A stretch of 64,000 bases of DNA, from the NCBI GenBank assembly GCA_023078555.1, contig CM041196.1:8753985-8817984 (forward strand), given 5' to 3'. A program made the translations under genes and the position numbers. Of the stretch, positions 33,135 to 45,659 are shown piece by piece; position 1 is the first letter of the stretch; the number at the start of each line of letters is the position of its first letter. The stretch is from Ulva prolifera. Taxonomy: Eukaryota; Chlorophyta; Ulvophyceae; Ulvales; Ulvaceae. A model generated the notes under the pieces. That model searched no databases. It saw only the letters and a list, made by a program, of their open reading frames with translations, and was not told the origin of the DNA.

Positions 33135-34862
33135 CAGTGAGTGAGCAGACGGCAACACCAAAGGTAGACGACAGATCAGGCATGTTGGCTACGGCTGACA
33201 GTGTAGGTCTTGATGCAAAGGTGACCAAGCATGGGGAGCTTGATGGCGGTAAGTCAGCCCAGCGACGATCATCCCGTCTGGTTGCAGCCATTACGAAGAG
33301 GAAGCCTTTCGATCTTGATAGCCCGCCTTTGAACAGGTCCTACCTGGAGAACATGCCGAGAAATGGCATGGTGCTATGAAGGAGGAGGTGACTTCGTTGA
33401 GCGAGCACGGAACTTATGATCTCGTTGAGCAGCTATTAGGGGCCAAGGCCATTTTTGGTAAGTGGGTCGTTAAGATAAAGAGGGGATCCACAGGGGAGAT
33501 CCAGCGTTACAAGGCGCGGTATGTTGCCAGGGGTTTTACCCAAGAAGAGGGAATCGATTTCTTTGAAAAATGGACAGTAGGGAGCTATGCAACTTTGCGT
33601 GCATTGCTTTCAGTCGCTGCAGGAGAGGACTAAGAAATGAAGCATGTCGATATTCAGTGTGCCTTTCTGAATGGGGTAATGAATGAGACTGTCTATGTTG
33701 AACAGCCTCCTATCCTGAATGATGGTGCAAATCGTGTGTGGAAATTGCTTAAGACCTTGTATGGATCGAAGCAGGCTGCACGTGAATGGCACAATGCCCT
33801 TGCACGTTTGCTTGGTGAAATGGGTTTTCTGATATCACATTTGGACCCAGCACTGTATATTAGGAAAACTGGTAGGTGTTTCATATTTCTGTGGGTTGAT
33901 GATCTTTTTATCTTTGGACGGTCTACGGGCCTGAAGGAGTTGATCGATCAGATTCTCAAAGCATTTGAAGGTAGAGACCTTGGTGACTTGTCGCGGGCAC
34001 TAGGTGCCTCAATCACCAGGGATAGGAAGCATAATACCATCTCTCTATCTCAACAACAGAAAGTAGTGAACCTGCTTGAGCAATTCAGCATGACAGATTG
34101 CAGACCTAGTCCGACTCCGTTGGTGCCAAGGTAGTAGTTGAGGAGTGCTAAGGATCATCATGAACTTGAGGTAGCAGACCAGGCTGAGCACACTGGATTC
34201 ATGAGTTGTTGTAGGAGGCATCCATTATATTGCTGTAGTTACGCGGCCTGATATTTCTTATGCCGGCAATGTTTGGCCAAACATATGGGGTGTAATTTAA
34301 AAGGAGCATTGGCCAGCGGTGCAACATATACTGAGAAACCTGAAATCCACGAAGGAAATAGGTGTACTGTTTGAGGGCTCATCAAAGACCTGTTTGCTGG
34401 AGGGGTATTCAATGCCGATTTCGCGAATGACAAAGGCCTGAAAAGTGTGAGTGGCCTAGTCATAAGCGTCTATGGCAACACAGTATTTTGGAGGTCGAAG
34501 CGACAGCCTATCACTGCTAGTGATATACATCTGAGGCTGAGTTGATCGCTATGCGTAGTGCAACAAACGAGTTGATGTGGGCTAAATAGTTATTGTTAGA
34601 TCTGCATCTGCGTCTAGAAAAACCTGTGCTTTGGGGAGACAATAAGAGTGCGAATGTCCTAGCCAACAATCCAATCTCTAGTGATAGGTCTAAACACACT
34701 CGAGTGCGGCACATAAGGGTCCGTGAATTTGTAGAGGCAGACGAGATTCAAGTGCAATGGGTAGGGACCAGCTTGTTGATGTCTTCACGAAGGTGTCACT
34801 AGGTCCTGCATTGAAGCATGTTTGGAAGAGACTTCATCTGATGCAGGTCCAAATTAGTCTCT
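33135..34862 (+). pseudogene. Copia-2 reverse transcriptase and RNase H, with frameshifts and stops
   Basis: The RT region opens with KWHGAMKEEVTSLSEHGTYD after a frameshift near 33350. It runs through KARYVARGFTQEEGIDF, an in-frame TAA at 33631-33633, then VDIQCAFLNG, the active-site block LWVDDLFIF and LGASITRDRKHNTISL, to a TAG at 34132-34134. Farther on, in mixed frames, are the RNase H blocks (FEGSSKTCLLEGYS near 34370, GDNKSANVLANNPISSDRSK near 34640, DVFTKVSLGPALKHVWKRLH near 34780). The catalytic DD is present, but at least three stops and several shifts make it a dead copy. Confidence 0.82.
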
Positions 34863-34869
34863 AGGGGAG

Positions 34870-35460
34870 TGTCATAAATGAGGTCCATCCTGGGACATAA
34901 TGCATGACGTGCAAGTACGCACATGAGTGCTATCTTACTTGCCCGACTCGCGCGTGGCGGGCGTCGGGCTCCCGTTATCCCGTAGGCCCTTAGCCCCTTA
35001 GCCCCCCAGCCCTGGCCGAAAACATCCGCAGCGTCGCGCGGCGCACCGGTGGAAGAGATACAGGTCTCTGGCGGCAAGGTAGCGCTGGACGTACTCTTCG
35101 ATGTCGTCGGCGGTCGTCCGGCCAGGCCTCGCCGCACCGTCGTAGAACCTCTGCCCAGGGCTGCTACCAGCCAATGCTCCACCCCCTCCAGATCGACGCC
35201 CAGTCGGACGTCCATCTACACCATTGTGGCTGTTGACTAGGTTTTGGGCGGTTGAGGGATGGAGCGGTCTCGGCGTGTTGACTTCGTACATCACCAACGC
35301 TCGCTCGCTGCGTCCATAACCCACGCGGTCCGATAGGCTGCTATCGTTCAATAGAACCCCTGCTGATGCAAAGTGCAATCCGCTATGTGGTCGTTTCCGA
35401 TAATTCAACAGACATGCACTTTTCGACATACTCACAGGTTTCTACCGAGTAAACTGTGGC
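34870..35460. other. Putative copia-2 3' LTR and GC-rich stretch, no gene supported
   Basis: TG at 34870-34871 follows a polypurine run, so an LTR probably starts here; its end was not found. Bases 34930-35240 are notably GC-rich and have overlapping frames on both strands, but none shows protein-family features or a paralogue in the window. Confidence 0.4.
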
Positions 35461-36130
35461 GTAGGGGGGCCATGCCGGATACGCACCGTTGCCATCTTCA
35501 CAGTGACTACGGTGACATTGCCTCACCTGGGTGAGCCATCCCGGTGGGTGCGCCGATGGAGGGTGAGCCACAAGCTAAAGTTGCAGGAAATGCTCCAATA
35601 AAGCTTTGAAGGCTGATCTGTTACCTTACTATAGCTGTTGGACCTTTCTGAGTTGTTGTAACTCAAATCTGCTTGCTCTGTTACATGTTTGGTGCGCTGG
35701 TGTGCAGTGCTGGCTCACCCGGATGGGTGTGCAATACCCAAGGGTGAGCATACTGAGGGTGTGGCAATCTCACATTACTACAGTTTCTTCATGTGCTCCT
35801 ATGCTATGGCCGAGATTCCTGCTGTATCTGATCAAACGTGAGCCCCGCCCGTCCGGACTGAGGCAAAGATGCCAAAATCCATATTGGTATCCATTTATGG
35901 CTCACCCAAGTGGGTGAGCCATTACTTTGGGTGAGTTCCCGTCTGGTGAGGCATGCGAAACGGGGACATCACGGCGGGGCAATTGTTAAGTTCTGTACGA
36001 TCCAATAGTCAGCGCCGGCAATATTAATGGGTCGTGCGGGATACAATGTGGCTTGCCTTCATAGTATTGCGACGTGACCTCCCGGAATCGGAAGCTCACC
36101 CCCATGGGTGAGCCGCTCGTATGGGTGCGC
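35461..36130 (+). repeat. Element C left subterminal site cluster
   Basis: GGGTGAGCC/GGCTCACCC sites occur at 35529-35537, 35561-35569, 35712-35720, 35742-35749, as an inverted pair GGCTCACCC-N4-GGGTGAGCC at 35899-35920, and again at 36093-36114. There are also GGGTGCGC variants at 35546-35554 and 36122-36130. Their density falls to none inside the genes. Confidence 0.65.
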
Positions 36131-36480
36131 AACGTCGAGGTGGGTGGCACAGCGTCGAATATGATGGCGCAGTACTTCACATATTTTGTTAGGCTGTTGG
36201 TCACAAGTTTCGCGAGAAATTGACGTCACTAGATTTGAAAGGTTGCCACGCACACTTGATTGATGCGCTGGCCGGTAGCGAGTTCCGTTTCGCAGTGCAT
36301 GGCGGGTGCCTTGCTGACCATCGCCACTGTTGTTCTTGCAATGGGCATGCTCGTCTCTGCATTCCGGGTATATGTCGCATCATACAGCCATTCAGTGCGC
36401 ACAGTTCGCGCATCTCTATCTGTTCGGTGTCAATGACTTGATCGTGCATCTGTAGCCCGCTCACGGAGATTCGTTTGTCA

Positions 36481-39400
36481 ATGCCGTCCAAGCGGCCCGC
36501 TGCAGATGAATACATAGCCCTGCCGCATAAATGGTTTTTCTGTAATAAGTGCAATCTATGGTCTCAGTGTGTTGATCATTTGAACAGGCATCTCATCACC
36601 AAGAAGCACAAGGGAAACAAGCGCATAGTTGCACGAGGTGAACGGGAGCCGTATCCACCTCCGGACATCGTAACTGAGCAAGATTGCTGGCGTTCTGTTC
36701 CGCTTCCCGAGAAGCTTGTGAAGGCCTCCGGGCTTCGGGGCCGAGAGAAGCTTCTACCCCAGCCTTTGACCCCGGCTGAGGACAACAGACCAGCTGAAAG
36801 CGATGTAGCTGGCACATCAAAGTGTCTGTCACATCAAGATGATAACCCAAATCCCCGTCTCGAGACAAACCAGCATCCTGCCGACTCATTGACAGTGCAC
36901 GATGAGGGGCCCTTGCTGCCTCATTTTACAGCACAGAGCTGCTGCCCCGTCCCGGACGACGAGGAGGAGGAGCAGCCATTTTCTTGGGAACTGGAGGATG
37001 AAACAGACTCAGCGGTTTCAGATGTCGAGGATCCACGCATCGGTGGTCGCGGGTTTTCCCTTGTGGTGTGTACATCTCTTTCCCTGTCACAATTTATCTG
37101 GGCGAGTGTTGATCTATGCCTCCTGGGATTGCCTGTTGTAGTTTGACCTCAGAGAAGCTGTCTCTGCTTGGCTGAACCACATGTGGTGCAGGAGATTGAT
37201 GACTTGCTTGACTTCTTTGAGGAGAGCACGCGTACACGAGGTGGCCTGGCTGCAGCCGAAGTACTCGCCGCTGCTGGGGAGCAAGGGATGTTCATATCTC
37301 CCGATCTTGACCGAGAAGTGTTGCAGGCAGAGCTGGACTACCGGATGGACCTTCAAGAAGCTCACCAGCAGAGGGGAGACCGACCCGTTGCACGCCCACA
37401 CACGGTGCGGTGGTATACAGAAAAGGCAGATGAGAAGACTTCTGCTGATGCTAAGATAACGGTCAGGCAAGCATGTTTCTGTCTTGCCGCATTAAAGCTT
37501 CGCGGCGGGATGACGGTGAAGTGTTTTGATGGAATGTGCAAACTCATTGCAGCTGGCGGTTTTCTGCCACCAAGCGAGAATGCGATGCCCAGGTACCCTA
37601 CAAATCCTCCCCTAGTGACCGAAGAGGCCTGGTGTATGCATCGCTGCTGTGAAGGTGCCTGTAGTCAAGTGTACCTCCACGCAGGTCACAGCACATAATC
37701 AAAGGCGTGTTATGCCTTCAAAAACCAGATGACTACGCGTGGGACATGTGTGACAATGGACAATGTCCCACAGTGTTTGGAAAGCAATTACCTGTGCATG
37801 AGCGTCGGAAAAGGCAGGGTCAGAGGTGTCGCAATTGTGGAAACCTTCGATACCTGAAACGGAACGGACGGCTGGAGGCGGCACGGAGGTACAAGCTGTT
37901 TGGTCCATATGCCTGTGCGGCTTGCTGTTGTTTAATACTGTTGGTTTTAACAGTCGTGTGTGCAGTGCTTATGTCCTAAAGCTTGAAGACGTGGTTGGCT
38001 ACCTTTTTGGTTTGGAGCTATTTGCCCGCTTCGCTGGAACCCGGACACGTGCCATGTTGTCATCACCTTTCTATCAGCTACTAGACGAGCGCCATGGATG
38101 TGCTATATCTAGCCTCACTAGTGTGCCCTCGACCACCAGTGACACATCAGAGCCTTCCGGCGGTGCCTCCGCTCCAACGGATCCACCCGCGATGGAGGGG
38201 GTAGATACAATTGAGGCTACTGTACGTGGAGCTTCTGCAGTTGCAGAGTCAAATGCTATTGCTGATTCTGGAAGTGGAGCTGCTGCTGGAAGTGGAGCCG
38301 CTGCAGCATCCAGACGTAGAGATGCTGCTATTGCTGCAACTGCTGCCACTGCTACAGGAACTAGAGCTGCTGCAGGTACAAGTGCTGCAGCTGCTACCGC
38401 ACATGGAGCAGCGGCTGCTGCTGGAACAAGTGCTGGTACTGCTAGTGAAACTGAAGCTGCTGCTGCTGATGCTGCTACAGGGTCGTTCCCCCCAGACCCC
38501 CCCATTGACTCGGATCCTAGTGACGAAGTGATGACTGGCGATGGTGAAGTTCTAACCCTCATGTTTGGAGTCTTTGTTGACGGCGTGCAGCTACATCAGC
38601 ATGGCCGATCAACAACGACTGTGATTGGTGTCAAGTGCCTGGACCTTCCGGGTTTCTTGTGCAACACGGACCTTGCATGCTACGCCCTGGCATTCATTGA
38701 CGGTCCCAAGGAACCGTCCAATCTGAGTGAAATCATGGCCATCGTTCTGCGACAATTTAAGCTGCACGAACCCATGGGCTATGTGGATGAGAGAGGTACT
38801 TCACCAATCTGTCCACTTTCCAACCACGCAATTGGTGGTTTTGCGACAGGTGTGACAGGTACTGGTGCAGGCAATATCTGCGTGAGAGGAAATCCTATAC
38901 GAGTGTGGGATAGCTACAGAAAGAAATTTCGTATGGTGTACCCCATTTTGGTGTTTGCATTTGCTGATACACCCGCAAGGCGAAGCTGGAATCTGACAAC
39001 TGGCCATACTGGATTCCGAGGGTGCGACAAATGTGGTGTGATTGGTACACGCGAACTCTACGATGGCGTCATCATAAAGTGGACTGCCTTTGTTGGATAC
39101 ATTGCACCCTGCTCAGCTGTTGTGTTGAAGCCTGACAAAACGGTGTGCTCCCCAAGCCCGGACACCTATACATAGTGTTTGGGTCTAGTGTACTCGGGCA
39201 TAATGCACACAGGCTTGACTTGATGACTAAGATGGAGGTCGCAGGGTTGGGACAACATCATGGTGCAATTCGGCAGGAAAGGAGAGCCGGATCTATCTGC
39301 ATTAGATCGCATCTTGATCACCGATGATAAGCATCGCGTGCGCAGCAAAAAAGCAGAATCAATTACCAATGACACTTACAAAAAGTATGATCTGCCTGCA

Positions 39401-41438
39401 CTTGCACGTGATGGTGGTAACTTCACCGGAAACCCTCATACCAATGAACAGAGGCGAGTAAACCGTGGTGAGTTGTCTATTTGTGTCATGCATGACATTC
39501 ACCAGTTCTGCATTTTGGGGAGCACCGGCGACAGACTCATGAATTGCTCCGTACAGAAACCAAGGCGGCATGGGAGAGGAGGTACGAGCATGCTAATGAA
39601 GAGCACAAAGACATTGGATGTCGTGGTGTCAATCCATTCCAAGCGAGTGGGCTCCTGAGCTATGAGTGCGGTCCCCAAATAAAAATTCTAATTTATTTTG
39701 TGTTGTCATCAGATGCTGGCATGCTTTCCAAAAAGCTAACATCAGCATGTGGGCCTACAGTTTTCAGCACACATTTGTAGAGCCTATGTCCCACTCCATT
39801 CTCTATGCACTGGAACGATCGTTTTTAGAACTAATTTGTCACACTAACAATGGGCTAATCGTGGATGGCAAACCATTCAGTGTGGAAACTGATGTACTGC
39901 GTCGCATGGACACATTCTCAGATAAATTCGAGTACCCCTGTGCGTACAACCGGCGTCCCCCAAAACTGCGAAGGTGTGTATCAATGACATGTATCCCGCC
40001 TTGAAACACGACCGGACACCACTTAACACGGACGAGGTTGCATGCAGCAAAAGTATCCCGTTATCGAAATGGTTATTTGAAGAGCTGAACACAGGCCTTG
40101 AAGTAACACTGGCTATCACGTTCCTTGTGGCCAGGGACGAGATACATCCAGGAATTATCAAGATGTGGTCGCATCTGCGAAGATTTGCCTTGTACTTTCT
40201 TCACTACCAACCTGGACAGCACACACAAGACCAGCTGAGAGCTGCTCAAAGGGAGTTGTTTCAATTTGGAGAGTATGCTGAAAAGAATCTGAACAGCAAG
40301 ATGCTCACGTGCCTTGTACACCGATGTTTTGCCCACATACCACATCATGTGGATGCTACGCTCCCCGGAGCCTTCCTTCGAGAGGACTGGGGGGAACGTT
40401 TGATACGTCGAACCAAAGGCAAGATCACAGGTCATGCTACTAGCCAGGCTGCACGTGCTTCCGCAGATGTATGTCTGACAGAGATGGGACTGCGTATCTT
40501 ACAGCAGAAATACCCAGACATAGATCAACCACTCAAGTTGATCAATCCATGCCCGTCTCCTCGACCACAAGACAGCGGAGATGACTACGGCACTCAGCTA
40601 CATTGGCTGGCCCCGGCGTACACCGGGGTGGAGGGTGACGAGGTATGTGCGTTTGCGCAGCAACGAGATCAGACAACACGGCTGAGCATCAATCAACCCG
40701 GCAAACAACCTGTGAGGGTTGTGCGTGCAGATCAGCAAACTCGTGGCAGTGTTGACCGAGATGAAGGTTCGGGCCAATCGCAGTCACCAGGTCCAAGGAG
40801 AGCTGGCTATAGCTGGTGTTTTGACAGCAGAACACATCACTGGCACATGGAAAAAGGGGACTGGACGAATAGAGCACATAGATGGCAAGATGGCACATGT
40901 TCAATACTCTGACACAGCGACAATCCATTCAGGGAAGTTCGTGGTCCGCACGGAGAAGGGCAGTAGCGCATGTGGACGGACACATACAGATCACTTTGTC
41001 TATATTCCTTTCAGGGCTGGTCAGAGGCATAATGCTTGTGTGATGCAGATCGATCAATTGTTGCTTGTGAAAAGAGAGGGTATGCAGTGGAGAAATGATG
41101 AAGCAAGAATTGCTGTGGGTACGCTCTGGGATCATTTGAGCATCCGACGCGGGATTGGACTGGAATGTGGTTACAATGATGACCCTGCTAAGGGGCCATG
41201 TATCGTGCCAAGAGCGCTACTGCTCACACCTAGTAGGAGAAAGAAGAGTTACAGAACTGCCGTCTTCATACGGCAGATTTATTGTCCATGTGTATACATA
41301 CCAGATCCTGATGGGGACACCTTTGTGACTATCAGCAAGATGGGATACAACGGGCGTAAGGATTTGTTGTATGATATTGTCTGGGAACGAACCCAGAAGG
41401 AGCAAGACGACGAGAGAGATGCAGAGAGGTTGTTGTAA
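36481..41438 (+). CDS. Element C Tnp2-like (CACTA) transposase, about 10 exons
   Basis: This catalyses cut-and-paste transposition. Exons by comparison with element D: 36481-37030 (U1-type C2H2 finger, FCNKCNLWS...HLITKKH); 37195-37595; 37694-37870 (YAWDMCDNGQCPTVF and CRNCGNLRY zinc ribbon); 37977-38790 (FVDGVQLHQHGRSTTTVIG, likely first catalytic Asp); 38860-39140 (FADTPARRSW, likely second Asp, and CDKCG); 39225-39465; 39550-39660; 39720-39975; 39980-40650 (HRCFAHIPHHV, DUF4218-like); and 40719-41438 (C-terminal domain, SDTATIHSGKFVVRT). It ends with TAA. Exon 4 carries an Ala-rich GCT/GCA-repeat insertion (about 38220-38480) not present in D. No stop interrupts the homologous blocks. Splice sites are inferred. 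Confidence 0.75.
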
Positions 41439-42239
41439 CGTCTGATCACGAAGTTGCTATTGCGGGATCATGGGATTGCAATGATTGGAGCACGTAAAGT
41501 AAAGTAAATCTAAATTTACTGAGCCGTATCCCATTGGACATTGACAACTCCGAATGAACGGGACCACATATGCCGAAGGGGTAAACCACCTGGAAACCCC
41601 CCTCAGACGACCGTACGCAACTCACAGGGCCTCCTCCTGTGCTAAGCGAGGTGGTCACGTACGGCCGTTTCGATTCCCCAAAGCGCACGCAGAATCGAAC
41701 CCACGACCTCCTGAAACGGAGGGGGTAGCTTTTAATCCGTCCTCAACCCATTGGACCCATTGGACCCATTGGACGTACTGTGGATGGCGCATGTAGCCAG
41801 CTGTAAAGCTCCCGTAGATGTCCCGATCACGCAACCATGCAAAAGAATTATGCATTCATTCAACGATGGCTTCCAGTGTGTGCGGAGGGTGACGGAGACG
41901 TAGCGCAAGGCGTAATGCTGGATACCCCAGCCGCATACAACCGTTTACACTACTTGACACGCCATGGCATGGTTTATAAGCGATCAACTGACTGCATGAA
42001 TAATGAAGATTGATGCGTTAGTGTTATTGACCGTGGTCCCACCTGACGTGCGTGCTTGTGGAAACGGTGATCGCTTGTGTCCAGGAGGGTCCACGAGACG
42101 TAATGCTGCAAGCATTTACAGTGCGTCAGGGACTACGACCATACATAACGTTGAACACGACCATACTCGGGCTGGTGCAACATCGACGAGTAAGGCTTGT
42201 GTATTTATTGTAGTGGCTTATCTTAATCAGCCTGTCAGC
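41439..42239. other. Spacer between element C genes, with a tRNA-like fragment
   Basis: No gene is seen. On the minus strand GGGTTCGATTC (B-box consensus GGTTCGATTC, 41692-41701) is preceded by a small hairpin CCTCC-GTTTCA-GGAGG and an A-box-like GGATTAAAAGC (41729-41739). The T-stem and acceptor do not pair well, so this is a tRNA relic or SINE fragment rather than a tRNA gene. Next to it is a short tandem run of CATTGGACC (41748-41774). Confidence 0.4.
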
Positions 42240-44817
42240 ATGTCGGACAGCATACCTCCTGTAGCTGTTAGCAACTTGATCGAGATAGCTTTCATCGTAG
42301 ACAAACAAGAGGCCCGCGTATCACTTCGAAAGAAAAGAAATCAATCTCTCGAAGATTTTTTCCGCGACAGACTAGCAATATTGGAACGCAAGATTTACAC
42401 ATTGACCACGCGGCCGTTTCACAGTGTCAAGGGAATGCCATCACTGCACAATGACACAGTGGCGCACATTTTCGAATCATTGATCGAGATTCCGTATGAT
42501 CATGACGACGAGGCGTGGCCACTCCCCCAGGCAAAGCAGATTGGCTTCGTAGTGCTGGAGGCACCGAGGTCGGGAGACATGCCCCCACCGGCCTGCAGAG
42601 GAGCTAAAACACAGAGCAGCAAAATCACGAGGACTCCTTCAGAGGTCCGCTGTGCAATCCGGATGTTGTCTGCGCGGTTTCTACTTTTCCAACACGATCA
42701 TTGTCAATTCATTGTGACTCGGGTGCATCAAGTGTCAGTTCGTGGAACTGCTGAATGAGCGACGAAGTGCAGGCTGAGATCACCATGTTCAACAACTTGG
42801 ACCTTTACATGCCTCGACTGACGCCACAGGCTTTTGAATATGTCCTCCTGCACCTAGCAGTGGCATTACAGGTGAAAGTACCATCCTTGGCGTGCGGCTC
42901 TGTCATCTCGAACCGCATACGGGCGTACCTCGCGCATCCGTCCGTTGATGCTTGGCGATTGGTCGAAGGCTGCCTGGTTCGCGAGCCATTCACCTCTGTC
43001 GCAATGAGCGTGCTGGACACATGTTGCATGGGCAATGTTACCTGCACTGTGTAGGATCAAGACGCACTTATCGAACTCAGGCATGCATTTGTCATCAAAC
43101 AGGCAAAGACAGACGTTCTGCGGTTGGCTTATGCGTACATTCTCGAGCGGAGTGAACAGGCTCATGCACCAGGCCTGGCCAGAGAGGCCAGAGCAGCATT
43201 CAGGAAGTTCTCCAAAACATATGATACAGACAACATGCGCAAGGTCAGGGCATCCAACGACTTGATATTCCTCTCCTGGGCCAACCACAAAACTAGGAAA
43301 GAACTGGAGGATATTCTTGGTGATGAGCAATGGGAGTTGTCATCAGAACAAGTGGCAGCAATCTGCGAGGGTCTTGCTAATCTGCTCAAGGTCTTTGGGG
43401 AACCTTGGAAAAGGTCCAAGCAATTCAGAGAAAGGATGAGACTAGAGATGAACGGCCTTGCCGCAGCTGACAGTACAGGGCCGGTGTGCCGAGTCCTCAC
43501 CAAATGATGCAGCAGATTTTGATTGCAACGGTTTGTCAGAAACACCCTGTTTCCTGCAGGGGCTGCGGGCTCTTATGATTGTATGGTCTTGGACTCTGAA
43601 GGAAGACACAACCCTCACAGACACCGGTATTGAGGCTGCAGGTCTACCACGACCAAAGCTTGACTTGGCTACAATCGACAGTATGGATTCATGGCCACAT
43701 GAGAACTGGGGCCTCCTCGCAGATAACACCGAGGAGTCACCATTTGCCATTGTCCACATCACTGGCAGACCATATAAGAAACCACAACACCAGCAGGACA
43801 AGACACTCCTCCACGTCAAAGAGCAGTTCACCATGCTCAAGCTGTTCCAAGCATCCGGTGAGTTATCCTCTTCCGGGCTGCAGTTTTTCCAGAGGTACCA
43901 CAAACTTCTTATCTGGAAAGTTCCCATCCCAGACTATGAGCCAGCGACTGAACAGTGTCCTGAGGACGATGCCACGGAGACTGAAGACAGCCCTGAGATG
44001 GAAGACCAGGGCGACGCTGCAGACAATCATACAGATGTTCGTGTCGCAATACCTCGTCGAGGGTACCTGAATGTGGCAGGGGTGTTCATGCTCAATCAGA
44101 TCGTACCCTTCATGGTGTGCCCAGCTCTACCAACAGTGACATCACAGCACCGATGCAGCACCAGCGTGGGCCCTGCGCAGACCCACAGAGACCATTGTGT
44201 AGGAGGACTTGTTCAACACGCATGGCGTCCCGCCCCCCACCAACTTTGCAGCCTTTGTGGACGCCGTCACCTCAGTCGTTCCAGTGAAACAGGTGCAAGA
44301 TGAGCTGCATGAAGCAGATGAGGATGACGCCGTTGTAGCATCAGAAGATGAGTTCCAGTCAGACGACGAGGCTGCTACACGTCATGTCAAACTACCTCAT
44401 GCGAAGGGTAAACATGACAGGGCTGAACGCCTGCGCAAGAGAACAGCAGCTCCCAAGCGCGCGGCAGGTCAGGTTACATCCACATCCGGCTCAGTGCCAA
44501 GCAGCGAACCCTCGACTGCAGAGCATATCCAAACAGTGGTCGAGACAGACGCACCCAACGGTGAAGTCACCGTTGCAGTTGACATTGATGTACCGGTACG
44601 CAGACCAGCTGTCCAGATCTTTCCAGTACGAACGGAGGACCAGTGATGCAGCGACACCTCCATGTTAGCATGTGTGCAGGCCCCAGAACAGGGCCACGGC
44701 CAGACGTCGGGACAGGGGCTCCCATTACCTGCCCCAGAAGCTGCAGGTTCAGCCAAACGCCCAGCTCGGAGCCAGAGGAAGTGCCAGTCTGCTTACCGGA
44801 AGAAGTCACGCAATTGA
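42240..44817 (+). CDS. Element C accessory gene (unknown, TnpA-like candidate), about 6 exons
   Basis: I do not recognise this family. It follows the transposase in the same orientation and matches the gene at 52927-55758 exon by exon: exon 1 from ATG 42240 (MSDSIPPVAV; RPFHSVKGMPSLHNDTV); exon 2 about 42755-43040 (LYMPRLTPQAFEYVLLH); exon 3 about 43055-43490 (LSWANHKTRKELEDIL); exon 4 from about 43558 (GLRALMIVWSWTL; LQFFQRYHKLLIWKVPIPDY); exon 5 from about 44203 (DLFNTHGVPPPTNF, then acidic stretches); and a short last exon about 44738-44817 (KRPARSQRK, YRKKSRN), strongly basic. The basic end suggests nuclear import and DNA contact. By position and layout it could bind the element's subterminal sites, as maize TnpA does (inference). 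An alternative end without the last splice is TGA 44644-44646. Confidence 0.6.
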
Positions 44818-45659
44818 CCTGGTGAGTGCTGCCTTATCCACATGTCTGCCTGTGTGACTGCAGGCCTCAGTTCATCAAAGCCTGGCCATGCCACCTTCTG
44901 TGATGGCTTTGGTTTTTGGTTTTGCATGTATGGCGTCTTGTCAATTGCAAGTGTGCAAGTGGATCATGAAGCAGACTCATGTGTGCAGGCCACTCGATTC
45001 TGGGCATGGGAACGGGTCTATGCGAGAGTGGGCCGCTACTGGAGGGACACTGACTTGTGGTGGTCGGTGCTGTGAAGTGCTGTACCACAGGGCCGTAGGC
45101 AGCAGCAGTGAGGGCGTGGATAGGCCAGCGGGCCGGGATGGGTTGTGAGGGCCAATTGTAACCCATTTGTATGTCTACGGTTGTTGATAATGACTATTTG
45201 TTGCAGTGCATCAGTGATTTGGTAGATGGCACAGCGCAGTACACTGTTTTGCACACCCTGGTTGCGCACCCGCTAAAAAGTCGCGCACCTTCCATGGTGC
45301 ATCCGGAGGGTGAGCCACAAAACAGGGCGTGAGCAACTCAGTTGGGTGCGCACTACGGGGGTGAGCAAGATGTCAACGCTTCGAATTGGACGCAGACACT
45401 GCCGCAAACATTGACTAGGCACAGTGGCAGATCGCATGATCAAACGTACGTATAATGTGGAGCAACTGATGCCAACGCACACTGTCACAAGGCATGTGTG
45501 CGCGGCGACGTAACCAAAATCACTGCTCTGATGCTAGTGTTCACGCAGACTGGAAACACATGAACACATTAGATAACTAAATAGCTGACGTGGTCATTTT
45601 GCAGTCCGGCGCACATTGCTACGCGCATCAGACTCGAATGGGTGCCGCGTCCGGCAGTG
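44818..45659 (+). repeat. Element C 3' region with right subterminal sites
   Basis: No gene is seen. GCGCACC occurs at 45264 and 45283, GGGTGAGCC at 45308-45316, GGGTGCGC at 45344 and GGGTGAGC near 45359, then the tentative terminus at 45659 (GTCCGGCAGTG). Confidence 0.5.

Larger units (their letters stand above)
32612..34869 (+). mobile_element. Copia-2: degraded Ty1/copia remnant (integrase fragment to RNase H)
   Basis: The order integrase fragment, foreign filler with a tRNA-like repeat, RT and RNase H, ending at a polypurine tract (AGGGGAG) before a TG at 34870-34871 that may start the 3' LTR. Its left side is cut at 32611 by the terminus of element A. The middle (integrase C-terminus to RT N-terminus) has been replaced. 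Frames are broken by stops and shifts. Confidence 0.75.
35461..45659 (+). mobile_element. Element C: CACTA-like DNA transposon with two genes (ends tentative)
   Basis: The same gene plan as element D: transposase (36481-41438), then accessory gene (42240-44817), flanked by GGTGAGCC-type subterminal sites. The ends are proposed from weak similarity to the A and D termini: GGGGCCATGCCGGATACGC near 35466-35484 on the left and GTGCCGCGTCCGGCAGTG ending at 45659 on the right. The right end read inward begins CACTGCCGG. Target duplication is not clear. Both genes look open across all exons, so this copy may be functional. Confidence 0.6.

Noticed and set aside
34998..35435. GC-rich frames on both strands near 34800-35435
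   Set aside because: No protein-family signal, no paralogue in the window, and overlapping frames on both strands suggest a composition effect.
41680..41745. Possible tRNA gene on the minus strand
   Set aside because: The B-box is canonical, but the T-stem and acceptor stem do not pair. It was noted only as a tRNA-like fragment.
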